Numbered from the stretch's first letter, positions 53,801 through 62,978 are shown. The stretch is DNA of 64,000 bases from Xiphydria camelus (GCA_963678675.1 OY783198.1:17470684-17534683); one strand, 5' to 3'. Notes: generated by a model from the letters alone, not told the origin. Made by a program: numbers and translations.

Positions 53801-55566
53801 AGTAAAAAATATCATACTAGCTACTCGATCATTATTAGTTGACAAATATAACACTTTACGAGATCGGCTCTCGTCTACGCACCGATTCTTAGCTTCAAGA
53901 GTGTAAGAAAATCCAGATAGCACAGAGAATTCTAAAAGAGTTCCTTTTGAATTCTTGTATTTTAAAATGAGTTGTTTTAAATGGATCAAAACAGACCCAA
54001 AAGTATTCATATTGCTTAACCCGTAGTGGTCACACCTCCTAAAAATAACGTAGTGGTCACACTGGGTCCAATGGACCCCACGCAGAAAAACAGTTGCCAT
54101 TTGCGTTCTTTTTAATGTATCGACTCAAACCTTGAACTGGAATTTAGTTTAAGACGTCCTCTTTATAATCCAATAATTCTGTTCTCCTTTTTTAAATTTG
54201 TTCATATTGAAAAAATGCGAGAAAAAATTTTATCGAGAAATTTGACATTTTTCACAAAAGTATTCATCAAAATTTCAATTTTTAAGATAGAGCAAAAAAA
54301 TTTCCTGCGTTATACTCTCAAAACAGTATACTTTTAAGAAAAAAATAGTATTATAACGAGCTTTGTGAAAAAAGTATATTTATTTTATAGTTTGAAGATA
54401 TAAATTGTCATGAAACTCGTAAAATCAAATAGGTCGATTTTGAACGTGTAAAATAAAGTGAAAAACTGTTTTTATGAGAAAAAAATGTATATTTTATTAA
54501 TAATTTAAATTACATTAAGAAAAGTAAAACAATTAATGTATAGGAACTGAAAAACTACTCATGCCCAGCGCAATCAGCGCATAAATTCGTCCGATTTTGG
54601 CAAAAAAGAAAAAAATGACAGTACGTGCACTGATACACTACACAACACGTACTACAGTACGTTGTCAATCACACTAAACGCCCTCTGGACGACCTATACC
54701 TATAGGAGGGGATCAGAGTCTCCAAGAGGTCGTCCAATACGAATACTGTCTCTCTCGTATGGCTGCTATCTAAAAACAGTCAAGTTGCGAGAGAGAACTG
54801 CTCTTTCTGAAATCTTTATGTGAACAGAAAAAAAATGAGCTCTCTTGTAAAGCATCCGTAAAATACAATTCTCTTTCAACTCCTTATGAGTAGAAATAAC
54901 GAACTCTTTAAGATACATGCAAATTGTATTGTTTTAGAACTCTTTCTGATCACCTGTGCTATCTGGGTAAATTATACTTCGCGCGCCATGCAGTTCGGGG
55001 CCGAGAAAAAAAAAATCAGCAAAACTTACGAGAAATTACAAATAAGGCGAAGTACTCTCGATATAACAGCGAGTGGAGAAAAACAAACGTATCAAGTGTT
55101 AGTAAGAAGAAAAAATATATCAAAGATAAAACGAAAACTGTTTTTACCCTCCGTGTATCTTCGGACGATAGCGGTTTTGCCTGAAAATAAACGCAGCTCC
55201 ATTATTGGCCGGACGCTTCTTGTGCGCGATTGCACGGCTTCAGGGAAATACACGCATCGTATTTTGAAAACGATAATTCGACTCGATAAACGCCTGCAAT
55301 GAGCGTCCGGACTGATTTGCAATTCCGATCGCACGATATCGTAAATAGAAACACGCGCGCGTCACTTTGAGGGATCTCTCGTAAAATTCTACGACGTGAT
55401 TCAAATACATCTCTCGCCGATCGATTGTTTATTTCGCGTTCCGTTGTACCAGCTAGCACTCACCGACGCCGTAATCACCGATGATCAGGAACTTGAAGAG
55501 CAGTTCTTTGTGATTCGAGTTGGACAAAATGACGTCCGAGTCGCGTCTCGGTTTCCGGAAACTCAT
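44691..55566 (-). CDS. Rab32: Rab32-family small GTPase (whole gene)
   Basis: Six minus-strand exons (55566-55464, 55180-55148, 49651-49555, 47623-47567, 46511-46267, 44818-44691) join with GT/AG junctions and consistent phases into 220 residues, the usual length for Rab32 (about 225). Present in order: P-loop GDYGVGKT (30-37), switch I with YKITIGADFAIKTL (52-65), the WDVAG motif (78-82), AGHERFGYMTRVYYKYA in switch II, NKCD (141-144), TSAKEN (170-175) and a C-terminal GCCKS with Cys217-Cys218 for geranylgeranylation. IGADFAIK, TRVYYK, LPDGS-IP and CKEN are typical of the Rab32/38/29 branch; Drosophila's member is lightoid. Rab32 proteins direct traffic to lysosome-related organelles such as pigment granules. 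His83 stands where most Rabs have the catalytic Gln. Introns of 283 bp to 5.5 kb contain several MITEs and two copies of the CCCAGATAGCAC element. Confidence 0.95.
44994..45664. mobile_element. Harbinger-type element, GGGCCTTCACACAAT ends, TAA-flanked
   Basis: TAA at 44991-44993 and 45665-45667. GGGCCTTCACACAATATTGG and AAGAATAAGAATAAGCATT are mirrored at the right end. The middle (45195-45420) has TCTGTCTGTTTGTCTGAATT and ACTCAAAAATGACTGAACCA, a dispersed-repeat-like block. It lies in Rab32 intron 5. Confidence 0.75.
45765..45988. mobile_element. Foldback element, CACGGATTCTGTCGC family
   Basis: TGTACACCCGTGCTCACGGA..., GGTGACTTTTTAAAATG and GTTAGTACGTTTAAAAATAA-type blocks mirror each other. 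A second member is at 63170-63371. Confidence 0.75.
45993..46205. mobile_element. MITE with TCCAAATTAGAGGTGTGCC ends
   Basis: TCCAAATTAGAGGTGTGCCA is mirrored by TGGTACACCTCTAATTTGGA. The interior has several TACTGACAA/TTGACAG motifs. It ends 61 bp from Rab32 exon 5. Confidence 0.65.
46267..46511 (-). CDS. Rab32: Rab32 exon 5: NKCD and SAK motifs
   Basis: Acceptor AACTTTTCAG, donor G|GTAAGA, phases 2/1. It encodes VAAALVFDISRVATF, WLSDLREKV, NKCD and TSAKENVNI. Confidence 0.95.
47567..47623 (-). CDS. Rab32: Rab32 exon 4: switch II
   Basis: Acceptor TTATTTCTAG, donor GC|GTAAAT, phases 2/2. 57 bp encoding DVAGHERFGYMTRVYYKY; the usual Gln of DxAGQ is His. Confidence 0.93.
47844..49360. mobile_element. 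CCCAGATAGCAC-family element, copy 2
   Basis: Ends CACAGATAGCACGAGTAA and inverted ...CTGTGCTATCTGGG. Shares CAGAATGCAGAAAGATTATA and GTACCGG-TTTTAATTTCGA with copy 1. A CAGGGTG element sits at 48221-48933. It lies in Rab32 intron 3. Confidence 0.75.
48221..48933. mobile_element. CAGGGTG foldback element, TA-flanked
   Basis: TA at 48219-48220 and 48934-48935. Ends CAGGGTGTCCCTAAATATCA and inverted. Arms of about 150 bp share TTTTTGGCTTATTTCATGAC-type and GATCTACAGG-GTTGAAATTTC-type blocks. It occupies the TA that holds a CAGTATG element in copy 1. Confidence 0.85.
49555..49651 (-). CDS. Rab32: Rab32 exon 3: switch I
   Basis: Acceptor TCTTTTGCAG, donor TG|GTACTG, phases 1/2. It encodes KFSSNYKITIGADFAIKT and the interswitch strand NLQLW. 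Confidence 0.93.
50197..50448. mobile_element. CAGGGTG-type MITE, TA-flanked
   Basis: TA at 50195-50196 and 50449-50450. CCGGGTGAGTTTTCTA is mirrored by TAGAAAACTCACCCTG; GATCGTGT and CGGACC-type blocks also pair. A G run is at 50383-50391. Confidence 0.7.
50592..50806. repeat. Inverted repeat
   Basis: CCTCACTCATGCCCATTTC is mirrored by GAAATGGGCATTCGTGAG. A separate hairpin GACTGTGTTTA...TAAACACAGTC lies just beyond at 50850-50881. Confidence 0.5.
51693..51926. mobile_element. pogo-like MITE, CAGTCGGATCTCCCTAACTT ends, TA-flanked
   Basis: TA at 51691-51692 and 51927-51928. Same family as 23854-24090 but in the opposite internal orientation, sharing the CTACTCTAGTAGAGTGGGAG palindrome and GAGAAGCCGTTTCGG. 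It lies in Rab32 intron 2. Confidence 0.8.
53099..53359. mobile_element. pogo-like MITE, TAGTGCTATCTCCCTAGCTT ends, TA-flanked
   Basis: TA at 53097-53098 and 53360-53361. The right end AATTAGGAAGATAGCACTG is the inverted partner. A C-rich interior with CTCTCTCTTTGTGTTG is comparable to the two elements above. Confidence 0.7.
53912..54967. mobile_element. CCCAGATAGCAC-family element, copy 3 (reverse orientation)
   Basis: TCCAGATAGCAC at 53912 and GTGCTATCTGGG ending 54967, followed by TA. On the minus strand it has GTTGAAAGAGAATTG, TTGGAGACTCTGAT and GGTCGTCCAGAGGGCG, in the same order as copies 1 and 2. The TA filled in those copies is unoccupied here. It lies in Rab32 intron 2. Confidence 0.7.
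55148..55180 (-). CDS. Rab32: Rab32 exon 2: 33-bp microexon
   Basis: Acceptor TTATTTTCAG, donor G|GTAAAA, phases 1/1. It encodes KTAIVRRYTE, including the essential Lys36-Thr37 of the P-loop, so skipping it would keep the frame but destroy nucleotide binding. Confidence 0.92.
55464..55566 (-). CDS. Rab32: Rab32 exon 1: N-terminus and start of P-loop
   Basis: ATG at 55566-55564, donor G|GTGAGT after 55464, phase 1. It encodes MSFRKPRRDSD..., a 20-odd-residue variable N-terminus, then ELLFKFLIIGDYGV. Confidence 0.93.
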
Positions 55567-56792
55567 TTTCGACGAATTTCGCGGCACTCTCTTGTATCCG
55601 TGAAACGTAACGGCGATTTGAGGTTAGAAATCCGTCCGGACGACTCTCTCGCCGCGAACATTTCACTTCGTCCAGCGATAAGCGTTCTTCACGCGGAGCT
55701 ATCGGCTTACGTAAGTAAGCGGAATCATCGAATGGAAATTACTAACGTTGTACAAAGTTCGCGCGGGGATGGTCTAAGTTTGTAACGATAATTTACGGCG
55801 AGACACTAGTAGCTGTATAGTGAGTCGAGAGAGAGACGGCCGATCTATAGATCAATAATCTAAGACGTCATCAGTAAACGTTGAATACGATTATAAGGAT
55901 CAAACATTGCGAGAAAGTTTGAGCCGTATTTGACTGAAGGGTGACGAAGAGCGCTACCTGCTGTAAAGTGGCGCCATCGTTCAATATCTAACGATACTAT
56001 GGTTGCGTTTCCGATACTCGAGTACTGCACAACATTGAGTGCGTTCGGCCGATACTCCATTGAATAAGCATTAGAAAAGTTTGAGAAGGACGAATACCTT
56101 GGCGAGAGAAAATGAAACGTGCAGTTAAGCGTGCACGAAGTGTTCAATAGGTGATTTGTACACTCCCTGCTAGTATCATGTACATACATTTCGTGAACGC
56201 TTCGCTTCGCCTCGGTACTTCGGTAGTACTTCATAACTACTTCGGTAGTTACACTTGCACGACATTCAAAGCATGCTTTCCGGAGCACGCTTCGGGAACG
56301 TTTAGTAAACATCTTACGGTCTTAACATCCCGTGCACTCTTTTCGTATATTTGAATGAATACTTAGGAAAACACTTTATGACCTCTTTATCCAATTCACT
56401 TTCCGCACGATTTGCGAACAATCTTGTTAACGCTTTCAATAAATACATTTTCTCTTGAAAGAAAGTCGATGAAAGGTAAATAAAACTGTCTATTTTAAGG
56501 AACTGAAAATTATATAAAACTGTCAGTTCCGACATATGAAATTTGTTCCGTTAATATATCTAGTTTTTTTCAAACGAGAAGTAAATAGTTTTATATAATA
56601 TTACATTGAATTTTTAGTTAAATTGGAATTCTTTATAAACTGAAATTTAACAAGAATATAAATTTATATTTTATTTATTATAAGAAAATTAAATTTTGTT
56701 ATGAGTTGAAATGTTATTAAATTATGTATTATTATATAGATGTGTATTTTATTTATTATTAATTAAGAATTGAAATTTTGTATAAGTTAAAA
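55567..56792. other. 5' side of Rab32, no further gene
   Basis: The Rab32 promoter and any 5' untranslated exon should lie here, but I see no decisive TATA box or initiator. Several overlapping open frames (such as 55860-56312 minus) have no domain. Confidence 0.4.
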
Positions 56793-56972
56793 TGAAGGGT
56801 TTATTTCAAAAACAGCACTTGTCAAAAACGTCAATCCTTGTAGTATTGGTAGTAATGCCTACTCTTTCATTGTATCTAGCCTTGTAGTGGTGCCTACTCT
56901 TTTATTATATTATATAAATTAATTGGGGATTGACGTTTTTGACAAGTGCTGTTTTTGAAAGAAGCCCTTCAA
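56793..56972. mobile_element. Foldback MITE with GAAGGGTTTATTTCAAAAAC ends
   Basis: Arms of 45 bp including CAGCACTTGTCAAAAACGTC are mirrored, and the loop holds a direct duplication of GTAGT-GTGCCTACTCTTT. Confidence 0.75.
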
Positions 56973-57262
56973 ATTTATTAATATGCATTAATTATCTGTT
57001 ATTATAATTAAAAATCCATTTCCTCGTTCCTTAAAATTCCATTTTACAATAAATCAAATTTTACTTTTCACTAATTATGAAAAAAATTAAAATTAAGTCA
57101 CGTACCTACCTTATACTTACTGTATACCATTCGTCAAAAAGGCCATGGAAATGAAACAGGTATGACCGGCGGGCCAGGTATATAGGTATGCAATATAAGA
57201 AATGTTTGGAGTATCTTTAAGGAAATTAGTATATTCAATGGAACAGTATGTACAATATTTTC

Positions 57263-57533
57263 ACATATGAAGAGGGTGCCATATGCAAAAAGGTGTAAGT
57301 GCCATTTTCAGCAAAATATGGTTTTCTATTAGAATAGGAAGTATGTGCCACTTTATACTTGAATTATTATTTTAAAAATTGTATATCTATATTAGGCAGC
57401 ATCCAAAACTAAACAGAATCAGTACCTTATACATACAATTAATTTTTTTCATTAAAATTGTTACATTAATTACTCCTGTAAAATTCTTCTGTTTGTACAT
57501 ACCATGTTTTACATATGGCACCCTTCATATATG
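57263..57533. repeat. Inverted repeat, TGAAGAGGGTGCCATATG arms
   Basis: ACATATGAAGAGGGTGCCATATG-type sequence is mirrored by CATATGGCACCCTTCATATATG; the interior is AT-rich. Confidence 0.5.
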
Positions 57534-57585
57534 CTATACATACATAGAATACACACAATACTTAACAATGTATCGTGTGGAATAT

Positions 57586-57660
57586 CGCGGGTGACCCGGC
57601 AATACCTGTATGTCCTATTGCGTAGTACATAACTTAGGAGGTATTGCCGGGTCACCCACG
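57586..57660. repeat. Short GC-rich hairpin, GGGTGACCCGGCAATACCT
   Basis: CG-GGGTGACCCGGCAATACCT is mirrored 30 bases later as AGGTATTGCCGGGTCACCC-CG. Confidence 0.75.
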
Positions 57661-59204
57661 AAATCGTACATATATTACGGTAAGCAGGAAATGGAAACAT
57701 TTTTTAAACAAATTGAAATATCTGCTTCGATGGTATTTCAAAATACTTAATTATATTTCTTTCAGACATTTAATCCTTTGCACTCGAAGGAAAGCCATGC
57801 GGTGTGACGTATCCACTCGCCGTTACTACGACGTTCGAGCGGTTTGTAACTCGATACTAGATAGGTAGGTATGTTTATTTCGTAATAAATCGATATTTTA
57901 TTATTTGTATACGTTTGTTTAAGTATAAAATGATTTTAACACTAGGTTTACGGAAACGCGTCAATTTGACGCGTGACTTAGGTATTCAGAGTGCCATTCA
58001 ATTTCGATTATTGACAGAACCAGATTAGGTCCTGATCACGGTTTCCCGAATACAGCCGAATCTTAATACCATCCGAAAAGGACCTTTTAGACTAAATTGG
58101 TGAAATACTTTTTTATAGATTAGATTTCGCTGTACAGCATAGGTATAGTAGCATAGACTAAAATTCCATCATTCAAAAACGAAGAATTTTTTTCAAATTT
58201 ATTGTAGTCAAATATAGGCACCTTACATCATGTATACTGCGTTAATAAAAAATCAAATGTTTTATTGTTATTAATAATAATAACAATAAAAATTTAATTT
58301 ATTGCTTTCTTGTCTAATGCATATTAAAATGTATAACCTTTTCTTGCTAATTATGGCTTTGTACTATTGAAAAATTGTAAGGCATACGTCAGAAACGAGT
58401 TTATTTAATCGTAAAAGCGTGGGTCGTATGCGCCCCACGCGGTCTGAACGGAGTCTTCAAAAATCGGTCCGGCACACGGAACATGTTAACTACTCTCGAG
58501 GGGTCAAATTCGACCCCATAATTCAATCTTTTGTTGCTCCCCTCCACTCGCATGGGCTGACATTCGCGCACATCTCTGTATTCTTCCACCTAAGTAGCTT
58601 GTTCACAGTGGCGTTCAGTGCTATATACATTACCTATTTGCGATCGGACGTGATCCAGTCTTCGGGTCAAATTTGATCCCGCAATAGTAGTGTATTTTTC
58701 TACAAAACTTTCCAATTTGTTAATTTGTCCTTCGTTAATAATACGAGAGTATGATAACTATCCTCAGTCTATTATTTATACTATTTTTTAATAAAAATCG
58801 TCAGGGAGATCTGAGCGTCTGAAAACCGAGATCTCATGTACCGAGACTTCGAGTTTTATTTTCAATTAGAAAATTACGAAATTAATTTTTTTTTAAACAT
58901 TGAGATCATTAGGCAATATCTCAAGCTTTAAAATAAAAAAAAAGAGTATTAAAAAATTTCAATTTTTCACTAAGAAAACGTTAATTTTTAACTGGGGTGT
59001 AGGGTACACCCCAGGTGAGCTCTTATGTTTCAAAAACCCACGTGAGTAACGAAGGGTTAAATAAAAGTTTCTTTAACAGTATCTATTTTCTCTTTACCCC
59101 TAATAGCTACCTCAAAAACAAAAATAGTTTTGAAAATTACATTTATAGTTATTATATAGCTAATTTTGACGTTTGGGGTTTCATTTGACCCCACGATAGT
59201 AATT
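57661..59204. other. Upstream region of the BEN-like gene with GGGGTCAAAT-type palindromes
   Basis: No gene recognised. Near-palindromes around CAAATT flanked by G and C runs occur at 57961 (GCGTCAATTTGACGC), 58499 (GGGGTCAAATTCGACCCC), 58664 (GGGTCAAATTTGATCCC) and 59174 (GGGGTTTCATTTGACCCC). The last lies about 15 bp before the proposed start codon. Confidence 0.45.
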
Positions 59205-59549
59205 ATGTCAGATCAAATGAGCGATAGTAGTTACGAAATCGTGTCGAGTTGCTGGTTCGCTCGTACGAAAAAGACGTCGAGTGGAAAGGGTCAATATTTC
59301 TCAATATACCCGGTATTGCCATCACATTTTTATGCAAAACAGGAAACAGCCATGAATGACACCTGGTACGCTGCAATAAAGTTTTTGGATGGACAATCTG
59401 AAAATGTGCCAATCTCATGCATACAAAAATTTAATCCAAAGAATGTAGACGACTACGACAAAAATAAAAAGTATGTCGTCCACACCGGATATTGGTCAGA
59501 AGAGATGGCAGTATTCAAAAATATAAAGGATACATTGTTCGATTAGGAG
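59205..59549 (+). CDS. BEN-like gene exon 1 (disrupted)
   Basis: Start ATG at 59205 is chosen because the earlier in-frame ATG (59166) lies in the repeated palindrome. The donor GAG|GTAAGA follows 59549. The frame switch needed is within GAAGAGATGG at about 59503-59512. Confidence 0.55.
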
Positions 59550-61464
59550 GTAAGATTAGTTTTCTATACAATTCATGTTGTATAAATTTACTTCAGATGT
59601 TCAAACTAGGTAATCAATAGGCCAACGACTCTGTAATTTGTATGAACAGACATTTGATGTCTTTGGTTTTTTAATGAATTTTGCTATTACATATTATCAT
59701 TCGAATCTTTCGTAATAGAGTAGATGGAATATGGTGTATTTCGAATACTGAATAGTAAGGGCGACATTTCGTTTGTAAATCAACAAGCAAAACGTTGCCT
59801 TCGCCAAGATATTATTAACTTCGATAAATTGATGTATGTCATTTAATCTAAAAGTTTGATAATACTTTAGTCTACTGCATTCGTCATGGCACTATTTACT
59901 TTTCTTGCATCAATGATACCGATATTTATTGTGTTACACGTGACAGAGCCTTCAGAATAATTAGCCATTAATCACGAATTTTTTTAAACAACTAATACTA
60001 CATCGGCGTCTAACGTATAAAATACAATAATGAAGCTACTTGTATGTTACAGAATCTTTGACAGAGTTGAAAAAATCGTTAAGGAATAAACGAACAACGT
60101 CGGACTGGAATACATCTTCAATACAGGAGAAATGCTACGAAGAAGATGGTGTACAAGCAGCGAAAAAGTTGAAGGTACTCTTAAAAGATCACCATTACTA
60201 TAAATGAAGTAAAAATTAACGAACTTGGTATAATGAATTTTCGTTGACGAAATGTAAAACGTAGAGGATAACAGATATAATACGCCAATGTGCAATAAGT
60301 TTAATTGTACTGCTATAATCAGCTTCAGCAATAATAACTACAATGAGAATATTATGTATTCCAGGTAGTGACGAAGAAAAAGAAGGAAAATTCGGCGAAA
60401 GCTGCGATGGAAAAATTTATTAAGGATTTCTGCACACCTGCAGAACAACCAAAGCGGGTAGCGGAGGAATCTTCCGAAATACCCGAATTGAAGAAAAGAA
60501 TAAAATCAATGGAAGAGCAGCTGGACAGGAAAAATCAGAACGATGCTGTTATGATGAAAAAGATACGAATGCTCGAGGAAGGAATGAGAAACATGAAAGA
60601 AGCTTGGCGTGAGTAACGATAATCGAAAACCTAATTATGTTCAGGCGAAATTGATACGTTCATCTCTGTCAATATATCGCTTGGTTCTGGTGAGATATTA
60701 TAGTATAGTTCCAATTATGTCTTACAGGTGAAAGATTCCCTTCTTCCACCAATTCAAGGTCAGTATCTGCGGCTGGAAGTAACTGCAGTTTGCACGACTC
60801 GGGGAGGTCTTTAACGGTGCACAATCAAGTACGTCCTTTTCAGTACTTTCCTTTAATTCTTTTTTTTTATATTACTTATTTTTGCACTACACATACATTA
60901 ATATTGTGATATTTGCTGCATATTTCTTATAAATGAAAGAGAGTGAAAGAGAATGCAAGTGAATAATATATATTATTTCCAGATTGACCTGGGAGAGAAA
61001 AAGTGTATACATATCTCCACAGCATCGTGGGCCGCTATGCAAGAAGCTACCGAGGCAGCTAATTGGGCGACCTCATTATTGTTTGGCGTCTTCGGAGACG
61101 AAGCCAAATTAATCCGACTAATACCGCGGAAGCCCGAAAATCGAAGGTTTCCAACGAAGTTTTTGAACGTAGCAAAAGGTAAAGGACAGGACTTGAAGTT
61201 AAATATTTGAATCGAAATAACTATTTAATGTTTATTTAATTCTTATGTAATTTATTTGCAGTTCACTATCGGAACTTTCTTTTGAAAGTAGGGTATAAGG
61301 AGCCGCACCTTACCGACCGTTTAAGTCGTACTGGAGCATTTCTTTCGGATCGTGCCACCGATATGTTGGGCCACAGAGGCACCAAAGGATGCAAGTCAAC
61401 AATACGACATAAAACACGAATTGGTAGACTCGAAGGACGTACAATTAATATTAACAATTCTTGA
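59205..61464 (+). CDS. BEN-like, coiled-coil protein gene, first exon frameshifted
   Basis: Six exons: 59205-59549, 60053-60174, 60365-60608, 60728-60828, 60983-61178, 61262-61464, all with GT/AG junctions; phases agree from exon 2 onward. Exon 1 carries a small beta-rich, tudor/SH3-like stretch (WYAAIKFLDGQSE, VVHTGYWSEE). Exon 3 is Lys-rich and then a coiled coil (LKKRIKSMEEQLDRK, KKIRMLEEGMRNM). Exons 5-6 encode IDLGEKKCIHISTASW, WATSLLFGVFGDEAKL and FLLKVGYKEPHLTDRLSR, which I read as a BEN domain, a DNA- and protein-binding fold of insect and vertebrate chromatin factors. In frame from the ATG, exon 1 stops at TAG 59544-59546, but another frame (IQKYKGYIVRLG) joins exon 2 in phase, so one base seems lost near 59508. 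Either the gene is newly broken or the base is an assembly error. AATAAA overlaps the final TGA. Confidence 0.6.
60053..60174 (+). CDS. BEN-like gene exon 2
   Basis: Acceptor TGTATGTTACAG, donor AAG|GTACTC, phases 1/0. It encodes SLTELKKSLRNKR and KCYEEDGVQAAKKLK. Confidence 0.7.
60365..60608 (+). CDS. BEN-like gene exon 3: basic stretch and coiled coil
   Basis: Acceptor TATTCCAG, donor C|GTGAGT, phases 0/1. It encodes TKKKKENSAKAAMEK, then heptads in IPELKKRIKSMEEQL and MKKIRMLEEGMRNMKEAW. Confidence 0.75.
60728..60828 (+). CDS. BEN-like gene exon 4: Ser-rich linker
   Basis: Acceptor TGTCTTACAG, donor CAA|GTACGT, phases 1/0. It encodes a Ser/Asn-rich linker (RFPSSTNSRSVSAAGSN). Confidence 0.7.
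60983..61178 (+). CDS. BEN-like gene exon 5: BEN-like core
   Basis: Acceptor TTATTTCCAG, donor AAAG|GTAAAG, phases 0/1. It encodes IDLGEKKCIHIS, EATEAANWATSLLFGVFGD and KPENRRFPTKFLNV. Confidence 0.75.
61262..61464 (+). CDS. BEN-like gene exon 6: end of domain and C-terminus
   Basis: Acceptor TTATTTGCAG, phase 1, stop TGA 61462-61464. It encodes HYRNFLLKVGYKEPHL, LSDRATDML and a basic tail. AATAAA starts on the last base of the stop codon. Confidence 0.7.
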
Positions 61465-61680
61465 ATAAAGTAACCTATTTCATATCATATACCTATTCTT
61501 CTAAAAACAATTTACGTGTAAAATTTCATATGTGCTATTACTTTGGAGTTTGTAATTGTATTGTATGAAACTTTTCGAATCTCTTATATCTCCTCAATCG
61601 ACTAAAAGAACGATTGAATTGGTATAAAATTTGAAAAGGTCAATTTTACAAAGACTATAGGTATTTCAATTTTGTTTCAG

Positions 61681-61789
61681 GAACAGAACTGAATCTTATC
61701 AACTGAACGAGGTTACAGGAGAACTAGAACAACCAAGTCCTGTGTTAATTAATCCTACAACGGGCGAATTGGAAAATATTTTCACGTAA
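61681..61789 (+). CDS. Candidate alternative last exon of the BEN-like gene
   Basis: The acceptor TTTTGTTTCAG precedes a phase-2 frame encoding NRTESYQLNEVTGELEQPSP and TTGELENIFT, ending TAA 61787-61789. The sequence is protein-like, with a GELE repeat. A phase-2 donor inside exon 6 would be needed (GG|GTATAAG near 61290 or AT|GTTGGG near 61364). It is unclear which, or whether it belongs to this gene. Confidence 0.4.
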
Positions 61790-61809
61790 TTGAAAAAAAC
61801 ATATATGTA

Positions 61810-62054
61810 GATACCTGAAAGTAACAGTGAGATAAACCCCAAAACCGATTTCGAGCTAACTATATCAAACGTAAGCCAAAACCGGCCTTTATAGAGATAT
61901 CTCGGCTAAAATATTTAAATAAATATTTAATTAAAATATTTTTGCCGAGATATCTCAGTGTTGCATTGTGTAACGGCCGGTTTTAGCTTACGTTTGACAC
62001 ATAGTTAGCTCGAAATCGGTTTTCGGGTTTATCTCACTGTTGCTTTCAGGTATC
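61810..62054. mobile_element. Foldback MITE with GATACCTGAAAGTAACAGTG ends
   Basis: Nearly perfect arms of about 110 bp (GATACCTGAAAGTAACAGTG, ACCGATTTCGAGCTAACTAT, GAGATATCTCGGC) close on an AT-rich loop, 20 bp beyond the candidate last exon. Confidence 0.8.
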
Positions 62055-62302
62055 GATATTTACGTGTTCAGCTATTCTACGTATTCTACGTTTTTTTTTT
62101 ATATTTTTATAATTTAAATATGTAAATTCTATTTTAAAATGTGAATGTTTCATTTCAATTTTCCCACTATTACTATCCTACGTCCACTTAAATGCCGGTT
62201 CCAGTCTCGCGATAATTCTCTTATCGTAATTGGTCAAAAAAATAATTATACCGAGCGCCGATCTTAAATTTCGCAAAATGAAAATTGGCGGGACATGTCG
62301 CT

Positions 62303-62417
62303 TGCTGAATGCAATAGTGGTACAAGTCAAAAAAAAAATACATTCTGACAAGAGTTCATTGTTGACAAAATGTCGGAATGCATTTTATTTTGACTTGTGC
62401 CACTATTGCATTCAGCA
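62303..62417. repeat. Foldback element, TGCTGAATGCAATAGTGG arms
   Basis: TGCTGAATGCAATAGTGGTA and CAAGTCAAAA mirror each other around a 60-base loop that itself contains GCATTCTGACA-type inverted sequence. Confidence 0.75.
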
Positions 62418-62820
62418 AACGATATTCTTCATTATTCCTATTGACAGAATGAACGTTTCTCGCGATTATGAATGCACGCTTCCTCTACCGCCGTTGCACG
62501 CCTCCTCCACCGCCGTTGCACGCTTCGTGCGCATCACATTACACTCGCGCAACACTACCGAGTCTATCGATGCACACTCGAAGAGCGCTATGCACATCCG
62601 GTCTGCTGTACAGTGCACGCTTCCATGTAAAGCATTTTCACTCTACCCTGTCAAACAGCAAACCTCACTACGTTCAATCAATTATATTTAGCTTTTTATT
62701 TATAATAGAACCAATTGCTACACTTCTTTCTTTTGTATGAACACGAAATTCTTTGGCTTAAGCACGGAGAGTCTTTCTTCGGTTAGCAATTGCGAACCAA
62801 CATCTGTTGTAAAAACATTT

Positions 62821-62978
62821 GAAGAGTGGACTTGAATAATAAACGAATATTTAAATATTCGTTTGGAACTTAGCCCCTTCTAGAGGACATGAGAAGCATG
62901 CTATTTAACCCCCTTTTAAGGAAAAAAAATAAAATTTCCTGTTTTTGGTACTTAGCCCCTTATTCAAGTCCACTCTTC
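62821..62978. repeat. Foldback MITE, GAAGAGTGGACTTGAATAA ends
   Basis: GAAGAGTGGACTTGAATAA is mirrored by TTATTCAAGTCCACTCTTC. Inside are the palindrome CGAATATTTAAATATTCG and two GGAACTTAGCCCCTT/GGTACTTAGCCCCTT blocks. Confidence 0.7.

Noticed and set aside
54886..55302. 138-codon plus-strand frame
   Set aside because: It starts inside the CCCAGATAGCAC element and runs antisense over Rab32 exon 2; a shadow.
55396..55785. 129-codon plus-strand frame
   Set aside because: Antisense shadow of Rab32 exon 1 and its upstream DNA.
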